From positions 1-64,000 of the forward strand of contig JACZJK010000032.1 in NCBI GenBank assembly GCA_014860575.1: DNA of 64,000 nucleotides. The letters are read 5' to 3'. The notes under the pieces are model-generated. The model worked only from the letters and a program-made list of their open reading frames with translations, searched no databases and was not told the origin of the DNA. Below, one piece after another: positions 1 to 11,600 of this stretch (position 1 is its first letter; every line of letters begins with the position of its first letter). The translations under genes were made by a program, and so were the position numbers. The stretch is from Bacteroidales bacterium (GTDB lineage: Bacteria > Bacteroidota > Bacteroidia > Bacteroidales > JAAYJT01).

Positions 1-2370
1 GCCCACGGTAAACAATGGAGCATAGGCCACAACGCTGAAATTGCCCGTCCAGGTGTCGTCGCCGCTTTGCATTTCAATAGCAAAGGCGATCGTGGTGTTG
101 TTGGGAACGTCGTCGGATACATCGAAGGTGAAGGCGTCTTCCATCATGAGCAACTGATCTGGCAAAATAGTGCCATAGTTTTCTGTACCATCAGTGATTG
201 TAACATATGGCGAAGCGCTTGTGAGAGTTGCGATAACATTGGTTGCCGGTTCAACACCCAGGTTCTTTAATTCCACACCTAACAAAATGGTTTCATCAAA
301 ATCAATTTGTCCGTTGCCATTTCCACTTTCACCGTCATTAATGGTTCTGGAAGTGTAAATTACATAGGGTCCTGCAGCAGGAATAATTTCAACACTATTA
401 ATATAAGTAACCTTGTTAAATCCAAAAACAGCAATTGTAAGTTCTCCTGGTTCACTTAAGGGCGGGAAAGTAATAGTTGTGGTGCCATTTTCAATATAAC
501 CGGTTCCTAAAATTTCGCCATTAATGGTTAAAGAAACTATTGCGCCTTCTGCATCAGCATCCACTACAAATTCATCGAAACCAAGGAAGGCTGCGGGCAT
601 GTGATTAACAACAATAGGCGTAGGGTTGTCGGTTCTGACTGTGAGGGAAGGATCGCCAAATAGTATCCATGTGTCGTGAGTTGATCTACCAGATGTACCG
701 TGCAAGTCAATCATGATCATACTTCCATTGGTTGAAACACCTCCCATGGTACGCTTTATGTGATCGCGTTGTTCCACAAGAATGGTTACCATCTCATCCT
801 GTCCAGTCTGAGGTGGCTGCCATGGCTGAGATATCCACGACATTTTAGTTGCGATGGCGCCTGTTGGCTCACCAGTGGTATTGTGAGTGGCTCGCATCCA
901 TGTTTCGGCAAAACAGGTTCCACTTGTAAACCTACCATTATCACATGCAACTGACCAAATGAATGGTAGTTTACCCACATTTGTTAGCTGGTTCACATGC
1001 GAGCTGCTATAACCACCAACGCTCCATCCGGTCATGTGTCCGTGGTTGCAGAAGTTAATGATGGTGGCTCCATCATTGATTCTTTGCGAAATCTGGGTTG
1101 CAGTGGTGTTAGTAACTCCGGGTACATTGCCGTCATATTCGCGATATACCGTACCATACGTGAAGTTTAACAGGCTGTCCCTTATAAAATCCATATGCTG
1201 ATAATCGTTTTCGCCATAGTGCCCCTGACCCGTTCCTTCATTGCGGGCAATCCCAACGCCATAATCAAGCCAGGTTGCTGTTTCATCAATATCACGCTCA
1301 TATTCAATTGTTCTCTGAACCTGGGTTTCAACATCGGCTACTGATTCGGCTGAAAAACGACCAACGAATAACTCATTATAAGAGTCGCTGCCAACAAGAT
1401 ATCCATAAAAATAATCAGAAAAACCACCCGACATAGATTGGCTGGGCACATGCTGATGGTCGCCAACCAGAAGCAGATGAGTAAGACCCACTGTGTTATA
1501 ATAGTTTAAAACAAATGCCTTAATAGCGGTAGTGGTGGTTCCAATAGTTGCAACATCAACTATTTCTGTTGGCCGGCCAATGGTCTTTTTCCACTCAACC
1601 AAAGGTTGCATGGCTTCCATGAAAGGTCCATGGCATATAATTAAGAGGTTTCCTTCTTCTTCCAGAACAGGGTAGCGGTTATGGGAATAGTTAATGAAAT
1701 GCCTGTCATAAACGGCCTTGAACTCTTGTGAAAGCGTTTCGGGCAATACTGAGCGCTGAAGCTGATTTTCCCCGCCATTGCCATCGTTATATAGTTCAAC
1801 CACTAAATTGTGGTAAACCCGGAGCGTTTTTTGAACCGGGTTGTAACTAAACGGGTATATTGTAACTACCTGACCACGATAATCGCGCAGGATATATGGT
1901 TCTTGCAATTCGGAGCGGATATCAGGAAAAAACGCATCCTGATTGTACATATCTCCATAAATATAAGGAATTAAAGCAGGGTCTTCGCTCCTGGTATAAT
2001 GTCCTTTTGATGGAGCCACCGGAATGTTTTCAAAATCCGTGTAACTGGCGCTTAGAACCCTAACCTGCATCAATGCCCGGTCAGGAATAATTGATGATAC
2101 GCCAAACATGGGTAATTCCGGAGCTGATTTTTCATTCAGGAAAACCATGTCAGGAACGCTGATCTGGTATTCTTTACCGCGGGGAGTTTCCACCGGGTTC
2201 ATGAAAAAACCATCCACATTAAACTGGATAATGATGCTTTGATCGGATGATTCTATCAAAGTGCTTTTTATAGCAACTGGATTATCAGAACCAATGCCTG
2301 TCCAGGTTTGGCCGGCTAAATTCAGCGCCAACACAATCAGGAATGAAATGAGGGTTAGTTTTCTATTCAT
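1..2370 (-). CDS. C25 family (gingipain-like) secreted cysteine peptidase, 3' part cut by window edge
   Basis: Reading frame translated from an ATG at 2370, open to the window edge (about 790 residues seen, C-terminus missing). It begins with a signal peptide (MNRKLTLISFLIVLALNLAG). A propeptide-like region follows, then a C25 caspase-fold domain with the expected dyad: His in FCNHGHMTGW (about residue 442) and Cys in SVACDNGRF (about residue 474). After the peptidase come Ig-like/CARDB-like beta domains. Members are exported, often through the type IX system, and degrade proteins outside the cell. The T9SS sorting domain would lie beyond the edge, so it cannot be checked. It lies 67 bases downstream of a second C25 gene on the same strand and is probably co-transcribed with it. 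Confidence 0.9.
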   Translation of the reverse strand, partial: MNRKLTLISFLIVLALNLAGQTWTGIGSDNPVAIKSTLIESSDQSIIIQFNVDGFFMNPVETPRGKEYQISVPDMVFLNEKSAPELPMFGVSSIIPDRALMQVRVLSASYTDFENIPVAPSKGHYTRSEDPALIPYIYGDMYNQDAFFPDIRSELQEPYILRDYRGQVVTIYPFSYNPVQKTLRVYHNLVVELYNDGNGGENQLQRSVLPETLSQEFKAVYDRHFINYSHNRYPVLEEEGNLLIICHGPFMEAMQPLVEWKKTIGRPTEIVDVATIGTTTTAIKAFVLNYYNTVGLTHLLLVGDHQHVPSQSMSGGFSDYFYGYLVGSDSYNELFVGRFSAESVADVETQVQRTIEYERDIDETATWLDYGVGIARNEGTGQGHYGENDYQHMDFIRDSLLNFTYGTVYREYDGNVPGVTNTTATQISQRINDGATIINFCNHGHMTGWSVGGYSSSHVNQLTNVGKLPFIWSVACDNGRFTSGTCFAETWMRATHNTTGEPTGAIATKMSWISQPWQPPQTGQDEMVTILVEQRDHIKRTMGGVSTNGSMIMIDLHGTSGRSTHDTWILFGDPSLTVRTDNPTPIVVNHMPAAFLGFDEFVVDADAEGAIVSLTINGEILGTGYIENGTTTITFPPLSEPGELTIAVFGFNKVTYINSVEIIPAAGPYVIYTSRTINDGESGNGNGQIDFDETILLGVELKNLGVEPATNVIATLTSASPYVTITDGTENYGTILPDQLLMMEDAFTFDVSDDVPNNTTIAFAIEMQSGDDTWTGNFSVVAYAPLFTVG

Positions 2371-2437
2371 CGTTTTCGGATTTTTACAAAGGCGGCGGTT
2401 CGGGCCGCCACCAATGTAAGGTTTGTAATTATTAATT

Positions 2438-5400
2438 TTATTGAATTATTATTTTTCTGATCAATACATCTTTCTCGGTATTCAATCGCAGGTAGTAAAT
2501 GCCCTTTGCATAATTGGAAACATTTATTTGATAGTTGGATGTTCCTGCAAGATTGCCAACCACATTACCAAAAACTACTTGCCCATGATGGTTTAACAAA
2601 GTGAAAGAAACGTTGCTTGCTTTGCCCTGTAAACCTATATTTAGCGATGAGGCTGCCGGGTTCGGATAAACCAAAACACTAAGATCGCTGCTAAAATCAG
2701 CGATAAAAGTGCATGCATCAAATGTGACTGAGATTGAAGCATCGGCCATGCATCCATTAATATCAAACACGGTGACTGAATAGGTTTGAACACCGATACC
2801 AACGCCGGTAGAATCTACCAGAATTGTTGGTGTGGTTTGGCCCCCGGGCATCCATAAATAACTAAAACCATTGGGGATGGTAGCATCAAGCATGATAGAA
2901 TGGTTCACACAAATGATTGTATCATTACCCAGATTAACAACAGGAGCTTCATTTACAATCATTGTATAATCAGCTGTTGCTACGTTTGTTCCGTCATTAA
3001 CCGTAACACTATAAGCTGTGGTAACAGCTGGATTTGCAATAGGATTGGGTACTGTAGAACTATTCAAGGTTGTTGCAGGAGTCCAGGTGTAGGTATAATT
3101 TCCGCTTCCACCAACTGCATTTGCATAAAGCTGCGCTGAATTTCCCTCGCATAGTGTTACCGGGTTGGATGATGGAACTGCTGCCAATGGGCCATCGCAC
3201 AGGAATGATGCTGCCCAGCCGGCCTTATTTACCGATCCGTCGGAGATGAATTTAAATGTGATCGCTCCAGTACTGTGTGTAGAAGTGATAACACCAGGGG
3301 TGGCAGTTCCACTGAATGGGCTGCCCGCAACTGGTGGTGCGCTTTCAGTTGGCCCGTCATAAATATGAAGGAAATCATAATTGGCCTCGGTGTCAAAGTT
3401 CAGGAAAGTAAATTTGAGATGATATCCTTCAACACAAGGTGTAAAAGTCATTACATGGTTTTCATTGCTAGCATAAGTGTTGGTAGGCCCGCCGGTATCG
3501 TAAAACATTCCATGACCTACCATGTGCGAAGCGGTAGTCATCAGGTAAACCGGATCGCCCGTAGTAAACGACCAAACAGGGCAGCCAACGGCTGGACCAA
3601 CAGCATTACGAGGAACTATTTTCCAATAATATGTTGTGTTGGGAACCAACTCTGGCGAAAAACTATTGGTATTAATAGTGTTTAGAAAAGGTGGATTCAT
3701 TGAAGGCCCAAAGTAAACATCAAACATGGTAGCATCAGCGGAATTCCATGTGAGATTAGTGGTAACCATAATGTTTGTGGCACCATCAGCAGGTGAGGGA
3801 TTGGAGGCGCATGATGGAGGATCAGAAGGTATATAACACTGAACTTCTGCTTCCCAACCTGAGCGACTCACTGAGCCATCGGAAGTGAACCTGAAAGTTA
3901 ATGCACCTTGAGCATTCATAGCTGTAATTGTGCCGGGATTTACCGTTCCGTGAAACGGGCTTCCCGGAAATTCAGGTGATGTAGCATCCGGGCCATTATA
4001 AACAAAGAGTTTATCATAACCTGATTCGGTATCAAACGAAAGAAAATTAGCCCTCATCATTGCATTGGGATTGGCAGGGAGGAAAGTCATGGTGATATTC
4101 TCATCATTGCCATAGTTCCCATTGAGGCCGCCTGAATCATAAAACAATCCAACACAGGTTGTAACTGTAGTATTGGCCATGTTGTACTCTGGAATAAGGC
4201 CAATAACAACCATGATGCTGGCAGAGTTTACATAAAATCCATCAGGTCCGCCTTCGGCAGCGAGGTCAAGGTTCACAGGATACCCAATTGGAGATGATTC
4301 ATCTGCTGTTACGTTGAACTGAATTTCAGCGGATTCACCGGCAGCAAGGCTTGCAACATTAACGCTGCCGGTATTAACTACAAGCAGCGCATCACCTGAA
4401 ATGGCTGAAATATCTATATCAGAAATGTCACTGCTTCCGGTATTTGTTATATTAAGTATAATGAGAGCGGTTTCACCCGGATCAAGAATACCATCATTGT
4501 TTCCGGTTCCTGAATCGTCAACGATAAAGTCAGTGCCTATGCTTAGAACAGGGGCTTGAACAGTAATGCGCAGGTTAGAAGTCCATGTATCGGAACCATC
4601 TGTAATTTCAAGTACAAAAGCAGCTTTATGCTGGTTTGGAACAAAATCGGCAATTGAAAAACTGAATGCGTCATCCAGGGTTACAGTTTCGCCGTTAACG
4701 ATAACGCCAAAGTTTTGTGAGGCTGTACTGGTTAGGGTCACATAGCTATCTGTTCCTGTGAGCGTTGCGGTAACTGCAGCGGATGGATCAGCGCCAACAT
4801 TTTTCAGTGTTACGTCAATACTTATATCTTCGCTATAATCTGCCTGACCGTTATTGTTGCCGGCAGGATCATTAATTGTATAAACATCAAGGACTACGTA
4901 AGGGCCTTCGAGGGCTGCAGCAGGCACCTGAATGGTGTAAGGGATGTATTGTGGTTTAGTTACAACAATGTCAACCATACCGGCTGAAAGAACCGGTTCA
5001 AGAGCAACCTCAACAATTCCTGTGGAATCAACCAGTGCGGCACCATGCAATACACCATCTTTTGAAATGGCTACATAAGAACCTGGTTCAGCTTCTACTT
5101 CGTAAACATCCAATCCAATGGGCAGAATTGGCATATGGGTAACATTGTTCGTGCTTCCTTGTGTGTGGTAAATAACCATTGAGGGATCGCCCAACACATT
5201 ATATGCCTGCCAGTAATACAGCGGGCTTGAATGGCTTGGATATCCTTGAATATCAACTTCCGTAACAGCAAGGTTTCCAACAAACATCAACCCTCCGGCT
5301 GACACATAATCACTAACGAAAGGCGCATCATAAGCACCCCAGGTTGTTTCGTCATAAGTGGGCACATATCCGTTATTGTTACCTTGAATTGGAAACGCTC

Positions 5401-7006
5401 CAACAGACCAGTAAAAATCTTCAAACCAATAAGAGCTTGGTGAAGATCCAATATACACTACAGCTCCTTTGTTGGCAGCCCTCATCCAGGTTTCGCCAAT
5501 ACATTCGGGATATCCAAAATCGGCGGCGAGGCAGCAATTGCCAATTGCCAGTGGATATTTATCCTGGTTCACAAAATTGTTAACCATGGATTGGGTAAGG
5601 GAGGGATCTCCCCAGGAGGTTTCACCGCAATGTGCTGTATAATTAATAAAACCAACGGCAATTTTTTCAGGACTGTAACAGCCTGTATATGGGCTGGTTA
5701 AATAAGTAAACACATCGGTATAGCCATGGGCTGTATTCCAGTAATTATTTGTTGCATAATGGACAGTTGGTTGACCAACCCTGGGGTTCCATGTTCCGTC
5801 AGCACCGGCAATCAGTGTTGTTTTATCGAGGTAGGTTGGGTCAGAGAATTGATATTGTTCGTAGTATAGGGATTTCGCAATCTGCGGAATTAATTGTGCT
5901 GAATTGGTTGCCGAGAAACGGCCGTAATACATTTCAGGAAAGTAATCTCCGTCAACGCTGGCATAATACAGGTCTGTCATTTTCCCTGATGATGATCCCA
6001 TAGTAGCGGGAATTTGTGGCGTGTCGCCTACAAAAAGCACAAAACTCGGAGCCGGATTTGTTGGTGTGCCTGCGTTGTATTGGTCATGAACCCAGGTTTT
6101 GATCGCATTGTATGTTGTTCCGATTTCATCCGTGTATGCAACTATCATTTCAAAACCCTTTTTGGTCTTCCATTCAATAAATGGCGCCAAATCATTTTCA
6201 AACATTGGATCGGCAACCACCAAATACTTTACGGGGTATTTGGTCAAATCGGGATGTAACGGGTAGCCATGGTTGGGATTGTTCAGAAGGCTATTGCGAA
6301 CAGGTTCAAAATAAGGGGAATAATTTGAGGCTTTGATATACTCATTCAGTTCGGCATCAACATTTGAATACGTAATTTCAATTTCAATGTCGTTATAAAC
6401 ACGTATAATGCCTTTAAGCGGGTTGTAGCTCACGGGTGCAACAGTGAGGTGTGCAAGCCTGTAACCTCTTAAAACGCCGAGAATTTCAACACTGGCTATT
6501 TCGTGTTCAATAAAAAAGTCTTTGTTATAAACAGTTTCATTATATTCAAAAGGTACTTCATCAATGTTCTGATCCTTTCGAACAGATGGTTGAACCGGCA
6601 TTACTTTATAGGTAATCCCATAGTCACTTAACTTGAATTCTTTTACATCATAGCTGAGAACCTTTACCGACACTTCGGCACCAAAGGGAATTTCGATAAG
6701 CTTTTTGGAAGCTGGTAACTTTGGTGATCCTAATTCTCCAATCCAATATGTGCCCTGGATCGCCAATTCGTTAAAAAGGCCTTTGCTGGTTTCAATTCCA
6801 AAAGTGCCAATTCCACTGTAAGAAAAAGAAACGTTCAAATTTTGCATATCATCCTTTTGAATCTTTACGTCGGTTTCTGACCGGCCCAGATCAATAGCAA
6901 TGTGCTGTGAATAAGTTAGTTGAGTGACGAAGAGCAAAACAAGTAGTCCAAGTGTCTTCCCGAAAACACCCCGACCTGTTAGGGCCGAATTGTAAAAATT
7001 TTCCAT
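2438..7006 (-). CDS. C25 family (gingipain-like) peptidase with CUB-like, FN3-like and PKD-like modules and T9SS C-terminal domain
   Basis: A 1522-residue secreted protease. Signal peptide near residues 15-33 (LGLLVLLFVTQLTYSQ). The C25 domain spans about residues 250-620, with candidate His in NYTAHCGETSWGD (about 458) and Cys in AIGNCCLAADF (about 487). Beta-rich Ig/CARDB-like segments follow. Two CUB-like modules start near 950 and 1158 (each with a YDSGG or YDTGG motif), with an FN3-like module between them (TTYYWKIVPRN). A PKD-like region follows. The end is a type A type IX sorting domain (VYPNPAASSLNI ... KGIYYLRL), which directs export across the outer membrane and surface attachment. 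The catalytic core is well supported; the target substrate is unknown. It is the first gene of a tandem pair. Confidence 0.93.
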   Translation of the reverse strand: MENFYNSALTGRGVFGKTLGLLVLLFVTQLTYSQHIAIDLGRSETDVKIQKDDMQNLNVSFSYSGIGTFGIETSKGLFNELAIQGTYWIGELGSPKLPASKKLIEIPFGAEVSVKVLSYDVKEFKLSDYGITYKVMPVQPSVRKDQNIDEVPFEYNETVYNKDFFIEHEIASVEILGVLRGYRLAHLTVAPVSYNPLKGIIRVYNDIEIEITYSNVDAELNEYIKASNYSPYFEPVRNSLLNNPNHGYPLHPDLTKYPVKYLVVADPMFENDLAPFIEWKTKKGFEMIVAYTDEIGTTYNAIKTWVHDQYNAGTPTNPAPSFVLFVGDTPQIPATMGSSSGKMTDLYYASVDGDYFPEMYYGRFSATNSAQLIPQIAKSLYYEQYQFSDPTYLDKTTLIAGADGTWNPRVGQPTVHYATNNYWNTAHGYTDVFTYLTSPYTGCYSPEKIAVGFINYTAHCGETSWGDPSLTQSMVNNFVNQDKYPLAIGNCCLAADFGYPECIGETWMRAANKGAVVYIGSSPSSYWFEDFYWSVGAFPIQGNNNGYVPTYDETTWGAYDAPFVSDYVSAGGLMFVGNLAVTEVDIQGYPSHSSPLYYWQAYNVLGDPSMVIYHTQGSTNNVTHMPILPIGLDVYEVEAEPGSYVAISKDGVLHGAALVDSTGIVEVALEPVLSAGMVDIVVTKPQYIPYTIQVPAAALEGPYVVLDVYTINDPAGNNNGQADYSEDISIDVTLKNVGADPSAAVTATLTGTDSYVTLTSTASQNFGVIVNGETVTLDDAFSFSIADFVPNQHKAAFVLEITDGSDTWTSNLRITVQAPVLSIGTDFIVDDSGTGNNDGILDPGETALIILNITNTGSSDISDIDISAISGDALLVVNTGSVNVASLAAGESAEIQFNVTADESSPIGYPVNLDLAAEGGPDGFYVNSASIMVVIGLIPEYNMANTTVTTCVGLFYDSGGLNGNYGNDENITMTFLPANPNAMMRANFLSFDTESGYDKLFVYNGPDATSPEFPGSPFHGTVNPGTITAMNAQGALTFRFTSDGSVSRSGWEAEVQCYIPSDPPSCASNPSPADGATNIMVTTNLTWNSADATMFDVYFGPSMNPPFLNTINTNSFSPELVPNTTYYWKIVPRNAVGPAVGCPVWSFTTGDPVYLMTTASHMVGHGMFYDTGGPTNTYASNENHVMTFTPCVEGYHLKFTFLNFDTEANYDFLHIYDGPTESAPPVAGSPFSGTATPGVITSTHSTGAITFKFISDGSVNKAGWAASFLCDGPLAAVPSSNPVTLCEGNSAQLYANAVGGSGNYTYTWTPATTLNSSTVPNPIANPAVTTAYSVTVNDGTNVATADYTMIVNEAPVVNLGNDTIICVNHSIMLDATIPNGFSYLWMPGGQTTPTILVDSTGVGIGVQTYSVTVFDINGCMADASISVTFDACTFIADFSSDLSVLVYPNPAASSLNIGLQGKASNVSFTLLNHHGQVVFGNVVGNLAGTSNYQINVSNYAKGIYYLRLNTEKDVLIRKIIIQ

Positions 7007-7072
7007 GATGAAGTTTTTGAAATTAATTATAATTGAATTTTAAAAATATTGCCTCCATTGATAACCAACCCA

Positions 7073-7080
7073 CAAAAGTA
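7073..7080 (-). promoter_or_regulatory. Bacteroidota -7 promoter box (TACTTTTG) for the C25 peptidase gene
   Basis: On the minus strand the sequence reads TACTTTTG, matching the Bacteroidota sigma-ABfr -7 consensus TAnnTTTG, 66 bases upstream of the ATG at 7006. No clear -33 TTG was found. Confidence 0.5.
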
Positions 7081-7121
7081 GTTTATTATGTATAAAGATT
7101 GTTCATAAATTCTTAAAAAAA

Positions 7122-8585
7122 TCATTTCCTGGATGAAATCTTTTCAACCATCAGAACAAATATCACATAGCCAATCAATAGTAGATTGCTGAAAATTCTT
7201 GCAATTATGTTGTTCTCTGGCTGGAAAATGGTACTCAGATAATAAAGCAGGACCGCAAATGCGATGAATAAAGTGATTTTCAGAACATTGTATGGAACCG
7301 GATAATGGCGCCGGCCAATGAAATAGGATAATATCATCATACTGCCATAACATGCAAGTGTTGCCCAGGCTGCGCCCATATATCCAATTTTAGGAATCAA
7401 TAAAAAGTTAAGTCCAAGAGTAACCATCATTCCAAAAACGGCAATCAGCGATCCATATAAAGTTTTCCCTGTGATCTTAAACCACACCGAAAGATTATAG
7501 AAGATTCCAAGAAATAAATTTGCCATCAATAATATAGGAATTACTGGAGCGCCGACACGGTATTCCTCACCTACAAACAAAATAAAGATGTCAATGTTAA
7601 GCATTATGGCGGCAAAAATAAAAGCACAAATGGCTACAAAATAGTTCATCACACGGGCATACAAAAGCTTTGCATCCTGATTTTTCATTTGTTCAAAGAA
7701 AAATGGTTCGGCTGCATACTTATAAGTTTGTATAAAAAGCGTCATAAGTATTGAGACTTTATAGCAAGCACCATAAATTCCTACTTGCACCATAGGATCG
7801 GAATCCACTGGCAATAAATACTTGAGCAGTATCCGGTCAAAGGTCTCATTCACAATTCCCGCAAGTCCAAGTATAAGTAATGGCCAGGAGTACGAAATCA
7901 TTTGCTTCCACATTCCTGGATCAAGTTTAAATCTGATCCCTTTTATGGTTTTCAGCAGAAGCAGCATTGTCAAACTGCTTGCAACCAGGTTGGAAATGAA
8001 GATATAACCTATACCAATTTGCGGATCGTAAACAAGATCAAGTAATGCTGAGGCGCCATAGGTTCGCAGAATATACGGGCATAAAAGAAGAAAAAACAGG
8101 TTTAACCCAATATTCGTGATAATATTAACACTTCTTATGAGTGCAAATTTGCCTGCCTTGCCCTGCTGCCTTAGCCGCGCAAATGGAATTGAGGCTATGG
8201 AGTCGAATCCAAGTATTAGTGCAAACCAAACAATATATTCCCGATTTTCAGCATAACCCATTGATGATGCAATGGAACCAGATGAAACCAGGGCAAGAAG
8301 CAGGAATATACCAGTGCTGATTGTGAGTGAGAGCAGCGCAGTGCTAAAAATGGTTTTGCCATCTTCTCCTGATTTTGAGAACCGGAAAAATGCTGTCTCC
8401 ATCCCATAACCAAGTAAAACGTATAAAAGTGCTACATACGCATATAGCTCTGTGACAACTCCATATTCGGCAGGTTCAAAAACCCTAGTGTAAAGTGGAA
8501 CCAATAAATAGTTTAATACCCTTCCGGCAATTGTGGGTAATCCGTAAATGGCGGTCTGACCGGCTAGTCGTTTAAGGGTATTCAA
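7122..8585 (-). CDS. Lipopolysaccharide/O-antigen flippase-like membrane protein (MOP/Wzx family)
   Basis: 487 residues, almost entirely hydrophobic helices (12-14 predicted). It opens with the typical family start LKRLAGQTAIYGLPTIAGR, followed by NYLLVPLYTR, the hallmark of polysaccharide biosynthesis/MATE-like exporters. Such proteins flip undecaprenyl-linked glycan units across the inner membrane. The gene stands alone with its own -7 box (8612-8619); no glycosyltransferases adjoin it here. Length is normal for the family. Substrate unknown. Confidence 0.88.
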   Translation of the reverse strand: MNTLKRLAGQTAIYGLPTIAGRVLNYLLVPLYTRVFEPAEYGVVTELYAYVALLYVLLGYGMETAFFRFSKSGEDGKTIFSTALLSLTISTGIFLLLALVSSGSIASSMGYAENREYIVWFALILGFDSIASIPFARLRQQGKAGKFALIRSVNIITNIGLNLFFLLLCPYILRTYGASALLDLVYDPQIGIGYIFISNLVASSLTMLLLLKTIKGIRFKLDPGMWKQMISYSWPLLILGLAGIVNETFDRILLKYLLPVDSDPMVQVGIYGACYKVSILMTLFIQTYKYAAEPFFFEQMKNQDAKLLYARVMNYFVAICAFIFAAIMLNIDIFILFVGEEYRVGAPVIPILLMANLFLGIFYNLSVWFKITGKTLYGSLIAVFGMMVTLGLNFLLIPKIGYMGAAWATLACYGSMMILSYFIGRRHYPVPYNVLKITLFIAFAVLLYYLSTIFQPENNIIARIFSNLLLIGYVIFVLMVEKISSRK

Positions 8586-8611
8586 TCCAGGTTAGTTGAA
8601 GAGTGAATGGC

Positions 8612-8619
8612 CAAAGGTA
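8612..8619 (-). promoter_or_regulatory. Bacteroidota -7 promoter box (TACCTTTG) for the flippase gene
   Basis: Minus-strand TACCTTTG matches TAnnTTTG and lies 26 bases upstream of the ATG at 8585, giving a short leader. Confidence 0.5.
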
Positions 8620-8679
8620 TAGAAATTTGATATTCCGGCTTAAATAAGAAATATCCTGTAAGTACGATAAGATTTCATG

Positions 8680-11600
8680 CTATTCAATACTTTCATCCAG
8701 GATTGGGAAACGCAACTCGAAAGTTGTTCCTGTTTTTTCTGATGACTTAAAACTTATGCTGCCACCAATACCTGATATGATGTTTTGAACAATGGCCAAT
8801 CCAAGTCCCATTCCGCTACTCTTGGTTGTGAAATAAGGAGAAAAGATTTTTCCCTCAAGTTCGGGGCTGATTCCTCCACCATTATCAGTGATTGCAACCA
8901 ACCAAAAACTATTTTCTGTATTGATTTCAATTTGTATTAAACCATCCTTTGCAATTCCGATTGCCTGCACTGAATTCTGAACCAGATTATTAAAAATTCT
9001 CAATATTTGCTTTTTATCAGCAAGGACGTTACAAGCATGATCATCAGAAGAAAAATTGGTTTGAATAGTGATATTTTCCAGATCATTATACAGCACAGCT
9101 ACATTACTTATAATTTCTTTAAGGTTAACTCTTTCGTGCGCGGCAACCGGCATTGTGGCAAAATCTGAAAAGGCAGACGCAATCTCAGATAGTGAGTCAA
9201 TTTGTTGAGTAAGTGTTTGGGTGAACTTTTGTAACCTCCCATCCCAATCGGAAGCTTTCTCATTCCACGCTTTTTGCAGATGTTGCACACTAAGCTTCAT
9301 AGGTGTAAGAGGGTTCTTAATTTCATGCGCAACCTGACGGGCCATTTCGCGCCAGGCACTCTCACGTTCCGATCGAGCAAGCAACTCAGCCGATCTTACC
9401 AATTCCCCGGTCATTCTGTTGTATTCTTCAATTAATTCACTGATCTCATCCTTTCCTTTCCATTCAATTTTCTGTGTTGATTCGCTTAGCTTCACCTTTC
9501 TGATATTGGCTTTAAGGATCATAAGTGGCCGAAGCAGGTAATCAGAAAGTAAAAGTGCAAGGAATAATCCTATTGCCATGAGTATTACATAAATGTTCGT
9601 GAAGGTTACAAGAAATGATGATATTTCCTGGCGCAACTCACTTTGACGTGCAAAGTATGGTAAATTAACAAAACCGATCAGGTTGTTTTGATCATTTCGT
9701 AATGGAAGATAGGCCGATAGATAGTCATAGCTTCCTATTGATTCGTTTTGGATAAAAGAAGCTTTGTTTTGAATGGCAAGTTGTTTGTATGCTTCCGGAT
9801 TCATCCTGTCCGAAACCAATCCCTCTTCAAATATTTGCGATCTGCTTGAAGCAAGCAACCAACCCTGCGGGTCGTACAGATTAATATCAGTAAAAAACAC
9901 CAACGAAAATTTGGTTAAAAGATCGCCAAGGTACCCTCGGATTTCATTATCCAACCTGTCAACATTTACTAATTTATGCTCGAGTTCTATCAGCACGGAA
10001 TGGCTCTTTTCGCTGAGGATACTTATGTTTTTATTATGATTGAGTCTTGAGATGAAAAATAATGTTGAAACGCCAATAATTAGAAATGAGATTAAAACAA
10101 TTCCAAACATTGAATATTGTATCCTGTTTCTGAAACTGATTTCCGAAAACGATAACCTGTATGGGAACCCAACTATGAGCCTGAAAGAAAAGACAAATAA
10201 TCCGAAGAAAATAAACAGATACGAAAATGGTGCTACCAAATCCAAAAAACCTGGTTTGGGAAGACTTACTACCAACTGCCTGTCAGGGCTCGTATTATAA
10301 AGCAGGTGGTTAAATTTATTCCGGTCGAAATAGGTAAAAGAGCCTTGTCCTGTGGGCCATCCTGCATCCTTAAAAGTGTATGTGTATTTCCCTGCACTAC
10401 TGGCAAGTTCGCCATTAATAAAATTTGCATAGGAATAATTATAAAGATCTCTTGATTTTTCTGAAGCCCCATCAAGAAGCAACTCTGGATAACCTAAGCC
10501 TTTTGTCACCGTTTTTGAGTCAATCTCAATATAAACTGTTACAGGGTTCTCAAACCCATGATGTAATACTGAAAACTCAAACCGGGCAAGGTAATTGGCT
10601 CCCGGAAAGATATAGAACAGGCTTTTGGATTCAGTTGAATCTCCGAGTGATTGGATATATCCTTCAAAGTATGATCTGCATTCTATTATGTAATCGCCAG
10701 GCCTGATGTGAAGTAACTTGCCGGGATAACAAATGGTCGCAAGAATCTGATAATTAGCCCAATATCGTCCGAAATGAGTTGTGATAATATGATCAGTGGC
10801 TTTTGCTTCAAGCTCGGGGTAATTATAGGTTTCCGAAAGTAAATCAATTAGAACAGTGTCGTTGTAAATTTCATTTTCGACTATTGAAAACTGATACTCA
10901 GCCACCTTGTCCCTGTCAGAAGCAAGCTCCAGCGCAATAAGCTTTCGTTCCTGCTTTTCTTTTCGGGTATTTAGCTTTTGCAGTGAATAAGTTGTGATTA
11001 ACGCAAATGCAACCAAATAAAAAATGACCCAGGCAAACGAAACCAATTTGGATTTAAGCTTCCCAATAAATACAAATGTTAAAATGTAGAAAAATAGAAA
11101 TAAGATGGTTGCCGGATCAAAGTGATTGCGTAAAATGCTAACAATAGAGGCAATCATTGTGGTTCCGACAATGAGCAGCACATAATGTTTCTTCTCAGGA
11201 AAAATTTCAAATGCAGCCATGCATAACCTGGCGCTTATAAGAAAAAAAGCAAAAAGCAAAGCTGCTATTACTAAAAAACCGAGAAATCCATGTACGCTTA
11301 TACCAAAAACATTTCCAAGGTTGAACGATATAACTGAATCAAATACAATACGATTGAATAAAAGCTGGTAAATATGAAAGAAGATAAAAACATGGAAAAT
11401 CAGCGTAAATGCTGTGACCAGTTTTTTGTATTGCGGTATCTGCGGTCGTAAATTAAATCGAAATGAACTAAAGAAATACCATGCAATAATAAGAAGCATT
11501 GCTGCATTAACGATCAAATCGCCGAGTGATGGAACGATGCCGGATATCGCAAGATAAGATGGCCCAAAAAGCTTTGTTGAATATAAAACCTCCGGGATTG

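Noticed and set aside
3275-3685. 136-codon frame on the plus strand
   Set aside because: It lies wholly antisense to the well-supported C25 peptidase and shows no protein-like motifs.
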